Shown here: positions 47,392 to 57,900 of the stretch, one piece after another
How positions within the stretch are numbered: position 1 is the stretch's first letter
How the letters are laid out: each line of letters begins with the position of its first letter
From: a bacterium HR33
GTDB lineage: Bacteria; Gemmatimonadota; Gemmatimonadetes; Gemmatimonadales; GWC2-71-9
Length of the DNA: 64,000 nt
NCBI GenBank assembly: GCA_002923375.1
Contig: BEIJ01000001.1
Location: 868,001-932,000 of the forward strand
Reading direction: 5' to 3'
Position numbers and translations under genes: made by a program
The notes under the pieces: model-generated
The model's input: only the letters and a program-made list of their open reading frames with translations
The model's database searches: none
What the model was told of the DNA's origin: nothing

Positions 47392-50300
47392 GCAACGGTG
47401 CGCAGATGCTCGCGACGCTCCGCGCCCATCGGCCGCTGCTTCTGGCCTGCGAGGCCATCGGTTGGCTGCACATGGCGGGCAAGCTCCATCGGGACTTTTT
47501 GCGGGACCACGGCGGCGCCGGAGTCCAGTATGACGACCTCGACTGGCTCAATAGCGTGAGGCCGCCTCTGCCGTGGGATGACAAGTTGAGCTGGCTATTG
47601 GGCCAAAAAAGACCGTGGCACAAGGCTTTTTCATCCCGCTGGCCCGGTACGCTCACGGATTTCGTCAGAAAGCATCGGGGCCGAGACACAGGCCTCCTGG
47701 CTCTCTTGCAAGCAGCCCATGGCATGGCTGCAGGTATCGAGAAGAACGTTCCCAAGGCAACCTCGCAGTACCTCGGACAAGACACCACCCACATGTGGCT
47801 GGCCTCGCCGTTCGGCCACCCGGTGCGAAACCTGCTCAACGATCCGCCGCCTCTTCTCGAGCCGGGTGGTTGGCGGGAGCTACTCGACCGAATGGAGAAG
47901 CTTCTGGATGAACTGGCAACGCTTGGCTCATCAGCTGCACCCGACGCCCAACCCTGGTGGGAATGGCGTCAGAGCGCCATCGGACCCCGGGGCTGGGTGC
48001 GGCAGGCCTTTCTGTCCACCCTGGCCGAAACGCGCCTACCGAACAACGACGTGACGCTGTGGGACCAGTCTTACGTGGCGGCGGCGCTGTTCAAGTCCGC
48101 CGTGGCCGGCGCGGTGCTCGCCGGGGATGCATTTACGTGGGACAACCAGCTCAAGCAGCAAACGTGCTGGCGGGTGCTCACGGTGGGGTTCGGCACCCGT
48201 CATTACGAAGCCCGCGCTGTGAAAATCGGCGACTGGGTGGGCGCCCGGCGGGACATCGAGCGCTTCTTCGAGCAAGTTCGCAGGCTCATCGAAGTTGACC
48301 TGGCGGTAGGGTCCCTGGTCTATCGCGACGACGAGATCCTGGCGTTCACGTTCCCTGGGCAGCGTGCGGATGGGAAGGGTGGCCTCGACGATCAGCAAGC
48401 CAAAACGCTTCAAGGGGCGATTCAGCAGGAAGTTGACAGGTTTGCCCAGGACGCCGAACTCGAGACTCCTCCCCTCTGCAACCTCTCCGAAAAGTCCACC
48501 CGCTCCTTCGTGCCCATGGTGGCGGAGCTGCGCCAATTGCGGGAAAAGCTGGCCGTTCCGGTCCACCGGAACTGGACGGTGGAAGGCAGGGGCACGACGC
48601 AGGCTGCCGGTGCCCGTCATGTCTGCCCGGTCTGCCTGGTGCGATTCAACCAGCCGCCGAAGGAGGCGGAAAGCGATAACGCTCGCAAAAGCTATCCGTG
48701 CAGCGTCTGCCGCGAGCGCCGGCGCGGAAGGCTGGATGCCTGGCTCGCCGGTGAAGAGGACACGATCTGGATTTCTGAGGTGGCCGACACCAACGACCGG
48801 GTGGCCCTGCTCAGCCTGAGCTTCGACCTGGAGCCGTGGCTCGACGGTACACACGTCGATTCACTGCGGGCGCAAAGCATCGCCGAATGGAGGCGCTTCA
48901 ATCCCGTGCTGGAAGAGTACTGGAAGCGCGACCCCGACCAACGGAAGCGTGTCGATAATCCCGTGCGCGAGGACGGTTCTTTTGCATCGTTCCTGGAAGT
49001 CGCTGTACACGAGCTTGAGGAGGCGGAAAAGGCGGGAGGAAAGCTCGATGGTTCGAACTTGCTCTTCTCCAATCTGCAGGAGGGCTATCGCCATGAAGCG
49101 CAAAGAGGCACGAAGTGGAAGGACTACTTCGGCCTCATAGTGGAAGACCGGGCGCCTGAGGAAAACGTCCGGTGGAGCGACTCAGATTTGCGACAGAATG
49201 CGTACTGGCTGGCGCACCAGCTTTTTCGCAAGCTTCCCTCCCCTGGGCGGCTTCACCGGTTCTGGCGAACGGCCGAAGGTTTTTTCGACGAGCTACTAGT
49301 ACGTTTCCGGGAGATCTCCTCCGTCCACGAGAACCGCTGGCGCACGAGGCGTCTCCTGCTCGAGCCTAGCCAAAGCAGCGGATCCAACGGTTACCAGAAT
49401 CGCGAGACGTACCTCGGGCATTGGCGCGGCGCGCCGTTCGAGGTCGTGTACCTGGAAGACAAGAAGGCGTTCGTTACGATCTGCAACCTGGCGCGCTGCT
49501 TGGAGCCTCACGAGACTGGCGATGCGCTGGTTCGCGATTCGCAGCAGTCTCCCATTCTCCTGAAGGGGGACGACCAGAGGGAAGAGGAGTTGAAGGTGAA
49601 GTCAGTCTCTACTCCCGACGGAATCGGCACCTATGCGCCGGTGATTCCTCTGGACCGTAGCCCGCAGCGCTTCCGGGTGCTCGTGCCTCTGGACCGAGCG
49701 ACGGCGTGCATCGAGGCGGCGGTCGCCAAGTGGCGCGAGGAGTTTGCACGGGTGTGGGACCGAATGCCCCTGCGCATCGGCGTCGTGGCGTTCCCGCGCC
49801 TCACGCCCTTCCAGGCCGTCATCGAAGCGGCGCGCAACCTCGAGGACGCACTGAGCCGAGACGAGCTGGAAACCTGGCGAGTGGCGGAATGCCGCACTCG
49901 AGAGGGTGTTACTGCCCTGTCCCTGCAGCACGCGAGGGGCCAGGAGTTGGTCCTGGTTCCAACCCGGCTTCCTGACGGTCGTGAGGACGTGTTCTACCCT
50001 TACGTTCAGGTAGAGAACCGGGAAATGCGCTGGCCCCGGGATTTCCAACACCCACAAGGGCAGACCTATCGCCATGTGGCGGATCTTCGCCCGGGCGACG
50101 GCGTACTCGTCCACGCGAGCCGCATGGCTGCTGTATTTTTGGACACGACAGCTCGACGGTTCGAGCCGCCGGAGATCCGCCCGCTCGGGGATTTCGACCG
50201 AATGCAGGCCGTATGGGAGCTGCTCGTCCGCCACGCGCCGAGTGTCACGGCGCTCCGCGGGGCTTGGATGGAGATCGAAGAACGCTCGCGCGCTTGGCGC

Positions 50301-50498
50301 GATCCTGACGGGCGCTGGCTGCCCGGCGCCGAGCCTCAATGGATCGATATCACCCGGGCGATTCTCCGCAACCGCCTTGGCATCTCGGGAGCAGCACTCG
50401 AGACACTCGTGGAGGCGGCGACGCGCGGGACCCTGGAATGGGCCCTCGAGTGGCACCTCACCTGGCTCAAAGAAGGTCTAGAAGGAGCACGAACATGA
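47388..50498 (+). CDS. csx11: Csx11-like Cas10 large subunit, probable type III-C, no GGDD and no HD
   Basis: The 1036-residue protein reads like the Csx11 branch of Cas10 (type III-C). Segments supporting this are EAIGWLHMAGKLHRDFLRDHGG near the N-terminus, a zinc knuckle with CxxC at 413/416 and 438/441, the palm-like VALLSLSFDLEPWLDGT that follows, and the second palm-like LRIGVVAFPRLTPFQAVIEAARNLED near residue 810. The GGDD cyclase motif is absent anywhere. The place where an HD nuclease would read LHDxGK reads LHMAGK (residues 27-32), so the Asp is lost. I infer no cyclic oligoadenylate and no DNase activity. It is flanked by RAMP genes with start-stop overlaps. Confidence 0.75.
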   Translation: MSNGAQMLATLRAHRPLLLACEAIGWLHMAGKLHRDFLRDHGGAGVQYDDLDWLNSVRPPLPWDDKLSWLLGQKRPWHKAFSSRWPGTLTDFVRKHRGRDTGLLALLQAAHGMAAGIEKNVPKATSQYLGQDTTHMWLASPFGHPVRNLLNDPPPLLEPGGWRELLDRMEKLLDELATLGSSAAPDAQPWWEWRQSAIGPRGWVRQAFLSTLAETRLPNNDVTLWDQSYVAAALFKSAVAGAVLAGDAFTWDNQLKQQTCWRVLTVGFGTRHYEARAVKIGDWVGARRDIERFFEQVRRLIEVDLAVGSLVYRDDEILAFTFPGQRADGKGGLDDQQAKTLQGAIQQEVDRFAQDAELETPPLCNLSEKSTRSFVPMVAELRQLREKLAVPVHRNWTVEGRGTTQAAGARHVCPVCLVRFNQPPKEAESDNARKSYPCSVCRERRRGRLDAWLAGEEDTIWISEVADTNDRVALLSLSFDLEPWLDGTHVDSLRAQSIAEWRRFNPVLEEYWKRDPDQRKRVDNPVREDGSFASFLEVAVHELEEAEKAGGKLDGSNLLFSNLQEGYRHEAQRGTKWKDYFGLIVEDRAPEENVRWSDSDLRQNAYWLAHQLFRKLPSPGRLHRFWRTAEGFFDELLVRFREISSVHENRWRTRRLLLEPSQSSGSNGYQNRETYLGHWRGAPFEVVYLEDKKAFVTICNLARCLEPHETGDALVRDSQQSPILLKGDDQREEELKVKSVSTPDGIGTYAPVIPLDRSPQRFRVLVPLDRATACIEAAVAKWREEFARVWDRMPLRIGVVAFPRLTPFQAVIEAARNLEDALSRDELETWRVAECRTREGVTALSLQHARGQELVLVPTRLPDGREDVFYPYVQVENREMRWPRDFQHPQGQTYRHVADLRPGDGVLVHASRMAAVFLDTTARRFEPPEIRPLGDFDRMQAVWELLVRHAPSVTALRGAWMEIEERSRAWRDPDGRWLPGAEPQWIDITRAILRNRLGISGAALETLVEAATRGTLEWALEWHLTWLKEGLEGART

Positions 50499-51523
50499 GC
50501 AAGAGTTACGAGAAGTTCACCGTGGTCGGAATGGCGATCGACCCCATCCACGTGGGGACCGGCGGCGCCCGGCTCGGCCGGGTGGATCTCTCCATCGTGC
50601 GCGATCCCGTAACGCGGGTACCAAAAATTCCGGGATCGAGCCTGGCAGGCGTGTGCCGCTCGTACGCGGCCATGGCGCAACAAGAGAAAGACCCCAACCG
50701 CCAACTCAATGGCCAACCGAAGCCGTATTTCCCCGACTGTGCCGGCCAGGGCCAGCCGGACAAGAGCGGAAAAGGCGGCCACTGCGGGCGGCCCGATTGC
50801 CCCGTCTGCACGGTCTTTGGCTTCGCCCGCGGTGCTGGGGGTGGATTCGCTGGTCTCGCCGCGTTCAGCGACGCACACGTCCTATTGTTCCCGGTAGCCA
50901 CCAGGGAGGGGCCGATGTGGGTCACCTGCCCGGATGCGCTGCGAAGAATCGACCACGAAATCAAAGGCTCGCTGGATCACGCCGTCTATCAAAAGGACGG
51001 TGCAACTCAGCCCTTGAACCTGGGCTGGCTCCTGCTCGAGCGAAAAAACAGCCTTCCGAATGGCAGTCACTGGCCGACTCTGAACCATGGCATTCCTGGG
51101 TACATCACGCAGCATGTACTCATCGTGTCCGACAAGCTCTTTCCGCACATCGTTAATAGCAACCTCGAGGTGCGGACGTCCGTTTCCATTAACCCCGAGA
51201 CCGGAGGAGCCGAAGAGGGCGCGCTCTTCAGCTACGAAGCGCTGCCACGCGCCACGGTGCTGGTCTGGGATGTGATCTGCAAAAACCCGCAGCATTTCCA
51301 GCCTGGTGGGCAACAGGTAAGCGCCCAGATCAATGGCCAAGCCATCAGCGACCCAACGAACGTCTTCGAGGTCGTCAAAACCGCGCATCCTTACCTGGAG
51401 CACCTCGGCGTCGGCGGCATGGGCACGCGCGGGATGGGGCGGCTCCGGGTGCTTTACGCTGATGCTCAAGCATCAGGTGCCGGAGCATCGGAAGTGAATG
51501 AGGCCTCCACAGGAGGTTCGTGA
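50495..51523 (+). CDS. cmr4: Cmr4 (Cas7) RNA-slicing backbone subunit
   Basis: The 342-residue protein has the Cmr4 opening GMAIDPIHVGTGGARLGRVDLSIVRDPVTRVPKIPGSSLAGVCRSY. The Asp in GRVDLSIVRD (residue 31) aligns with the catalytic Asp of characterised Cmr4 proteins (D26 in Pyrococcus furiosus), so target RNA cleavage at 6-nt intervals is expected to be intact. A Cys/His patch (HCGRPDCPVCTVFG) may hold a metal. A glycine-rich MGTRGMGRLRVL loop is near the end. It overlaps the Cas10 stop and the Cmr5 start. Confidence 0.88.
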   Translation: MSKSYEKFTVVGMAIDPIHVGTGGARLGRVDLSIVRDPVTRVPKIPGSSLAGVCRSYAAMAQQEKDPNRQLNGQPKPYFPDCAGQGQPDKSGKGGHCGRPDCPVCTVFGFARGAGGGFAGLAAFSDAHVLLFPVATREGPMWVTCPDALRRIDHEIKGSLDHAVYQKDGATQPLNLGWLLLERKNSLPNGSHWPTLNHGIPGYITQHVLIVSDKLFPHIVNSNLEVRTSVSINPETGGAEEGALFSYEALPRATVLVWDVICKNPQHFQPGGQQVSAQINGQAISDPTNVFEVVKTAHPYLEHLGVGGMGTRGMGRLRVLYADAQASGAGASEVNEASTGGS

Positions 51524-51885
51524 TGGAAAACCTTGATCTCGAGTGTGCAGAGCTCGGCCAGAAGCTCGGTCAGGGAGCGAACAAGGAACGCAAAACCTTA
51601 CTGATGAATGCTCTCGGAGTTCTCCAAGACCAGGGGCTGTACGCGTTTTTCCTCTTCCTCGGGGCGAGCAGCCGCGGCAGGCCTGGAGAGGTGTGTGACG
51701 CCTGTGCGGACTTCCTCCGGGCGCGGCGCCTGCTCGACAGCGGGAATGACCTGTTCCATGGGCTGAGATCGCTTGCTGGGCGGCTCGACGATCTTTTGCT
51801 TGCCCGCGAGCTTTTGTTGCAGGCTCTGGTCTACGCGCAACACCACGCCAAAGCAAGTGGGGAAGAAGCCGGGGGAGGATCATGA
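51523..51885 (+). CDS. cmr5: Cmr5-like small subunit of type III complex
   Basis: The 120-residue all-helical protein fits the small subunit Cmr5 by size, by the LYAFFLFLGASS and FLRARRLLDSGNDLFHGL segments and by position between Cmr4 and the Cmr3-like gene. The small subunits form the inner filament that holds the crRNA-target duplex. ATG at 51523 overlaps the Cmr4 stop (TGATG); its own stop overlaps the next start (ATGA). Confidence 0.75.
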   Translation: MENLDLECAELGQKLGQGANKERKTLLMNALGVLQDQGLYAFFLFLGASSRGRPGEVCDACADFLRARRLLDSGNDLFHGLRSLAGRLDDLLLARELLLQALVYAQHHAKASGEEAGGGS

Positions 51886-52772
51886 CCTGGTCGCTTTTCC
51901 GCTGGACCTGGCAACTCGAATCGCCCCTCTACGTCGGAATGCCGCCGTCCGGGAGCCTGAACCGGTGCCGTCTTTACGTTCCGGCGCGGGCCCTGTGGGG
52001 CGCGGTCACGGCCGAAATCGCCCGGGCTAAGGCTCAAAACAGGTTTGCTAACTACAAGGACGTCGGCAGCAAGATTCAGGGACACGTACGCTTCACCTAC
52101 CTGTTTCCGGCCGAGCGGTCTGGGAACGAGTGGCATGCCTGGCTTCCTCGCTACGTCGAGGACAAGGGATTGGTATGGCAACGTGAAGATGCAACTCACC
52201 ATGAGCTTTCGGACCGACAGTTGCGCATGCGTCTCCTTTCGACGCGGCCGTCTACCGCGATCGAGCCGTCCTCGGACACCGCCGCGGAAGGGTCGCTGCG
52301 GGAGACCGAATGCATGAACACCTGGTGGCGCGACCGCGAGGGAAAGCCGGGTGGTCCTGTGGGACTCGTAGGTTACGTCTTTTTGCACGCCGACCTGGAG
52401 AAAGGCATACGCGACCGTCTCGAACAACTGGAGCTGATCATGGTCGGCGGCGACACGCGCTACGGGCTGGGACGTCTCCGCCGGCTCACCAAGATAACCC
52501 CGCCGGGGGACGTATTCGGTTGCAAGGTAGACCTGGCCAAAAAAGATCCGGAGGTCGAGACAGAGCGCGTGCTTGCCCACGCCGAGCTGAATGCGAAGGC
52601 ACAACCGCAACTGTGCGGAAATCTGGAGCTTTTGCGCGGTTGGGACTACGGCAAGAGCGATCACCGGGGCGCCGAAATTCCGCCGTGGGTGCCTGGTTCG
52701 GCCAGCGGGGCGGCATACCTGTGGCGCATCAATGCCTCCGGCCATTGGTCGCTTTCAAGCGATGCGACGTGA
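51882..52772 (+). CDS. Cmr3-like (Cas5-group) RAMP, last gene of the type III module
   Basis: In this 296-residue RAMP protein, FRWTWQLESPLYVGMPPSGSLNRCRLYVPARALWGAVTAEIARA is a Cas5/Cmr3-type opening, GKPGGPVGLVGYVFLHADLEKGIRDRLEQLELIMVGGDTRYGLGRLRRL holds the G-rich loop. Csx10-like proteins show the same features, so Cmr3-like rather than Cmr3 is safe. It would bind the 5' tag of the crRNA next to Cas10. It completes the six-subunit set. Confidence 0.7.
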   Translation: MTWSLFRWTWQLESPLYVGMPPSGSLNRCRLYVPARALWGAVTAEIARAKAQNRFANYKDVGSKIQGHVRFTYLFPAERSGNEWHAWLPRYVEDKGLVWQREDATHHELSDRQLRMRLLSTRPSTAIEPSSDTAAEGSLRETECMNTWWRDREGKPGGPVGLVGYVFLHADLEKGIRDRLEQLELIMVGGDTRYGLGRLRRLTKITPPGDVFGCKVDLAKKDPEVETERVLAHAELNAKAQPQLCGNLELLRGWDYGKSDHRGAEIPPWVPGSASGAAYLWRINASGHWSLSSDAT

Positions 52773-52825
52773 CGACACAAGGCCCGGCGACGCGCAGCGA
52801 GAATAGGGACTGAGCGCGGAGAGAT

Positions 52826-54943
52826 ATGGGCATTTTCGAGCTACACCAAAACGTCCTCGCCGACTACCGCGACTTCGTCCGCTCGTTCTTTCTGATCGCC
52901 GACGAGCGGGCACGGGAGTTCGTGGACAAGGCGCTCGTGGAAGAGCAGCACCTCTGGCCCGAACCGCTGGTGCAGTTGAGCCCAGCGTATGCGCTGGGGC
53001 CGACGGTCGGAGAACTGGCCCGCGAGGGGCTGGTGGCGGAAGAAACGGCTCGCATCTTCTGCCAGCCGGACGGCGCGCCCTTTCGCCTCTATCGCCACCA
53101 GGAAGAGGCGATCCGCAAGGCGCTCGCCGGGGAGAGTTTCGTGGTGACGAGCGGCACGGGCTCGGGCAAAAGCTTCTGCTACTTCCTGCCGATCGCGGAC
53201 AGCCTGGTCCGAAGGCCCGACACCGGAGGCCGCGTCGCGGCCCTGGTGGTCTATCCCATGAACGCTCTGGTCAACTCCCAGTTCCAGGCGTTGAGTGCCC
53301 TGAAGGAGCGCTACGAGCGAGCGCTGGGACGGCCGTTCCCAGTGACCTTCGCCAGATACACGGGAGAGACCACCGACGAAGAACGCGCGGCCCTGCGGGG
53401 CCATCCGCCCCAGGTCCTGCTGACCAACTACGTGATGGCCGAGCTCCTGCTGGTCCGGCCCGAAGATCAGCAGTTTCTCGACCGCGCGGGCGGCGGCCTG
53501 CGGTTTCTGGTGTTCGACGAGCTTCACACGTACCGCGGCCGCCAGGGGGCCGACGTCGCGATGCTGGTGCGCCGCCTCAAGGAGCGCTGCGCCGCAGGCG
53601 GCTTGGTGCACATCGGCACCAGTGCCACGATGATCGCCCGGCCGGACGCCAGCAGGGAGGAGCGGCGGCAAGTTGTGGCCGACTTCGCCGCCCGCTTTTT
53701 CGGCCACCCCTTCACCCCTGAACAGGTCATCGAAGAGACGCTTTCGCCGTTCACCGAGGGCGGCTCGCCTGCGGCAGAGGAGTTGCGGTCGACCCTTTCC
53801 GATGCGCTGCCGGCCGAGCTCGGGTCACTGCGCCGGCACCCGCTCATGCGCTGGCTCGAGTACGAGCTGGGCATCGAGCGCGAGGCCGATGGGTCGCTCA
53901 AACGCCGAGCGCCCAGGCCTCTCTCGGAAGTGGCCAGACAGCTCTCCGAGGCCACCGGGGCCGACCCCGAGCAGTGCGCGCGGGCCCTGCAGGAACTCCT
54001 GGTTCGGGGCGGTACGCTCGTCGACCAAAGCGGCACGCGGGCAGTCGCTTTCAAACTGCACCAGTTCGTGGCGCAGGGCCGCACGCTCTACGCCACCCTG
54101 GAAAGCCGCGAAGCGAGGGAGTTTTCGCTCGAAGGCCAGGTTCAAGCGGGCGACGGGAGGCTTTTTCTCCCGGTCAAGTTCTGCCGCCAATGCGGTCAAG
54201 AGTACTACCACGCAATCAAGGGCGAAGACCGATTCCTGCCCCATCCGGTGGGTGCCGAACCCGAAGAGGAGGGGTCGGAGGCAGGGTACCTGATGCTCGC
54301 TCCCGAGGAGAGCGGCTGGTCGCCGGAGCAGCTTCCCGAGGACTGGTTCAATGCGAACGGCAGGCTCAAGCCGACCTGGAAGAAGCGGGTACCCCAAGAG
54401 GTATGGGTGCTCCCAGACGGATCGTTCGGCAACGCATCGCAACCTGGGGCGCTCAAGATGTGGTGGCAGCCGCACCCGTTCTCGCTCTGCCTCTCGTGCG
54501 GCGAGTACTACACCGGGCGAGAACGGGAATTCGTCAAGCTCGCCTCGCTCTCCAGCGAAGGGCGCTCCAGTGCTACCACCGTCCTGGCCAACTCGCTGCT
54601 GCGCCATGCGAGCCTCACCCGAGCAGCGCGCGACAAGCTGCTCACGTTCACCGACAACCGCCAGGACGCCTCGCTGCAGGCCGGACACTTCAACGACTTC
54701 GTTCAGGTCGCGCTGCTTCGTGCGGCGCTTTTCGCGGCGCTGGAAAAAGCAAAGGAACTCGCTTTCGACCGCATAGCCCAGGAGGTCGTCCAGGCGGCGG
54801 GGTTGCGGATCGCCGATATCGCCAAGAACCCGGAACTCGACCCCAACAGTCCCGCCGCGCGGGAGGACCTGGCGCAGCAGTTTGCGAAGTACCCGGAGAT
54901 TTTCGGTCGAGGTGTGCCGCCGGGATCGGCACGGCGGTCGTGA
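52826..54943 (+). pseudogene. Truncated giant DEAD/DEAH helicase (N-terminal half)
   Basis: The 705-residue product matches the N-terminal half of a large (roughly 1700-residue or longer) helicase family: FELHQNVLADYRDFVRSFFLIADERAREFVDKAL at the start, Walker A TSGTGSGKSFCYFLP, motif II FDELHTYRGRQGADVAML, motif III GTSATMIA, a CxxC (FCRQCGQEYY and LCLSCGEYY) pair, and FTDNRQDASLQAGHFNDFV. It stops at EIFGRGVPPGSARRS just before the second RecA domain would start, 7 bases upstream of cas3'. The conserved C-terminal half is not found downstream. A deletion at the island edge is the likely cause. Helicase activity is unlikely; a domain-only role cannot be excluded. Confidence 0.7.
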
Positions 54944-54950
54944 CGAAGCG

Positions 54951-57900
54951 ATGAGCATGTCGCCTGACTTCCCGACGTTCTTCGCTGGCCTCTGGGGCGG
55001 CGAGCCTTTCCCCTGGCAAACCATGCTCGCCGAACGCGTGGCGACCGCCGAGTGGCCCCGGGCCCTCGACCTCCCTACCGCGTCCGGCAAGACGGCCTGC
55101 ATCGACATGGCCGTCTACGCCCTCGCCGCCCAGGCCGAGCGCCCTCTCGCCGAGCGCACGGCACCGCGGCGGATCTGGTTCGTGGTGGACCGCCGCATCG
55201 TCGTGGACGAGGCGTTCGAGCGGGCCAGCACCATCGCCGAGAAGCTCGCGACGGCGACGGGAGGCCCACTGAAGGAGGTGGCCGACCGCCTGCGGGCGCT
55301 CTCAGGCACCGAGCGGCCGCTCGCCGTCGGCCGGCTGCGAGGCGGGATCCGCCGTGACGATGGCTGGGCGCGCCTCCCCTCGCAGCCTGCGATCATCACC
55401 TCCACCGTTGATCAACTAGGCTCGCGCCTACTGTTCCGAGGCTACGGCCACAGCCTGCTGGCTGCGCCCATCTTCGCGGGGCTCGCCGCCAACGACAGCC
55501 TGATCTTCCTCGACGAAGCCCACTGCGCCGTGCCGTTCATGCAGACGCTCCGCGCGATCGAACGCTACCGCGGCCCGCAATGGGCCGAGGAGCCCATCCC
55601 GGCCCCGTTCGCCCTCGTGGTGATGTCTGCGACACCACCGGCCGGAATTCCGCTCGACCAGATCTTCCCCGGCCAGGAGCGCGCCGCGGCGCTCGACGAC
55701 CCGGAACTCGAACGGCGCCTGCGCACTTCGAAACCAGCGGAGCTGGTTCAGGCGGCATCGCCACGAGCGCGAAAGAGCGCGGGGCCGCAACGAGCAGCGG
55801 CAGCAAGGGACGAACCAGAAAAGACGCAAGCAGTACTATCGGAACCAACAGATGCCGCAGGAACGGATGACCCGCTCGCCACCGCCGCGGCGGCGCGGGC
55901 GCGCGAGTTCCTCCACTCGGGGCGGCGCCGGGTGGCGGTCATGGTCAACCGCGTGCGCACGGCCGAAGCGGTGTCGGACGCGCTCCGCAGCGCCCTCGGC
56001 GAGGAGGCGGACGTCATACTCCTGACCGGGCGCATCCGGCCGTTCGAACGCGACGAGCTGGTCGAACGCTGGACCCCGTACCTGCGCGCGAACCAGCCGG
56101 AGCAGCCCGAAAAGCCCGTCGTCGTAGTCGCGACACAGTGTCTCGAAGTCGGCGCCGACTTCAGCTTCGACGCCCTGGTGACCGAGTGCGCAAGCCTCGA
56201 CGCGCTCCGCCAGCGGTTCGGCAGACTGGCGCGCCTCGGATCGCAAGAGCCGGCACCGGCTGCCATCCTTATCCGCCCAGAGGATGCGGAGTCGGATGAA
56301 CCGGACTCGATCTACGGAACCGCGCTGCGCGAAACCTGGAAATGGCTCGCAGCAGAGGCCGTGGAAACCGAGAGCGGCACAAAGGTCGTCGACTTTGGCG
56401 TGGAGGCCCTCGAAACTCGAGTCCAAGAGATCGAGGATCTCTCCTCCCTCTTGGCGCCGGCACCGGATGCTCCCATACTCCTGCCGGCGCATCTGGACCT
56501 GCTCTGCCAGACGGCCCCGCCCCCACACCCGCAGCCTGAGGTCTCGCTCTACCTACACGGCCGCGCCGGGCCGCAGGAGGTCACGGTCGTCTGGCGATGC
56601 GACCTTGCGCCCGACGACCCCGGCGCCTGGATCGAAACCATCGCCTTGTGCCCTCCGGTCGGCGCCGAGATGCTGCAGGCCCCCCTGTGGCGAGTCCGCG
56701 CCTGGCTCGCGGAGCTACCGGTTCCAGACGATGCAGGGGACGTCGAAGGCGCGGGCGAGGACAGGGAAACTGGACCGGCGCAAATCCGCCCGTGTCTTCT
56801 GTGGCGCGGGCGCGAGCGCTCGAAAGTGGTGAGAACAGCCGGCGAGATCGCTCCCGGCGAGGTCGTCGTGGTACCAGCAGCCTACGGGATCGCCGGGCTC
56901 GGCCACGCCACCAAAGCGAAGGCGCTGGGAAACGAGGGTCTCGATCTCTGGGAGCCGGCCCGTGCGGGCGCGGGTCATCCCGCCGCGATACGCCTGCACC
57001 CCGCGGTACTGGCGCCCTGGCTCGCCTGCCCTCCCCTCGCCGAACTGTTGGCTGTGGCGACCTCCCGCGCCTGGGAGCGGGAGGAGGTCCAGGACGCCAT
57101 TCAGGCGGTCTTGGACTACGAACCCCAAGGCGAGGACGCACCGCCCAAGCCACCCGACTGGTGGCTCGAGCTCCTGCGCGGCGCGCGCCAGGGGCGCTTC
57201 GAGGATCATCCGGCCGGCGGACTGGTGCTCTTCGCCCGCGCTACGCCGCGAACGCTCCGCGAGGCCGAGCCGGATCTCTTTGCCGATGATGACGACCTCG
57301 CCTCGGCGCAGGATCTGGCCGTCACGCTGGACGACCACACGGCCGCGGTGGTGCGCGCGGCCGTTAGACTGGCGGAACGTTCTCTGCCCGCCCACTTCCG
57401 AGATGCGTTCGAACTCGCCGCCCGCTGGCACGACGCCGGGAAGCTGGACGAGCGCTTCCAGCTCCTGTTGCATCACGGCGACGAGGTGGCCGCGGCCCTC
57501 TCGGCGCAGCCACTCGCCAAGTCCGCCTCCGTGCCGCTCTCCCCGGCCCGTCGCCGCGCCATTCGCGAGGCAAGCGGCCTGCCAGCCGGCTTCCGCCACG
57601 AGATGCTGTCGCTACAACTGGCCGAACAGTTTGCAAAGCTCCCGAGTGACGACTCGCTGCGCGACCTGGTACTGCATCTGGTGGCTGCGCATCACGGTCA
57701 CGCGCGCCCGTTTGCGCCGGTGGTAAGCGATCCGTATCCGCCCGGCGTCTCGGGGCCGCTGGGGAAGGAGTATATCGCACTGGGAGCGGAGGCCCGCACC
57801 GCGCTCGTTCCGGCGCATCGCATCGATTCCGGGGTTCCCGAGCGATTCTGGCGGCTCACCCGTCGCTACGGGTGGTGGGGGCTGGCGTATCTGGAAGCGA

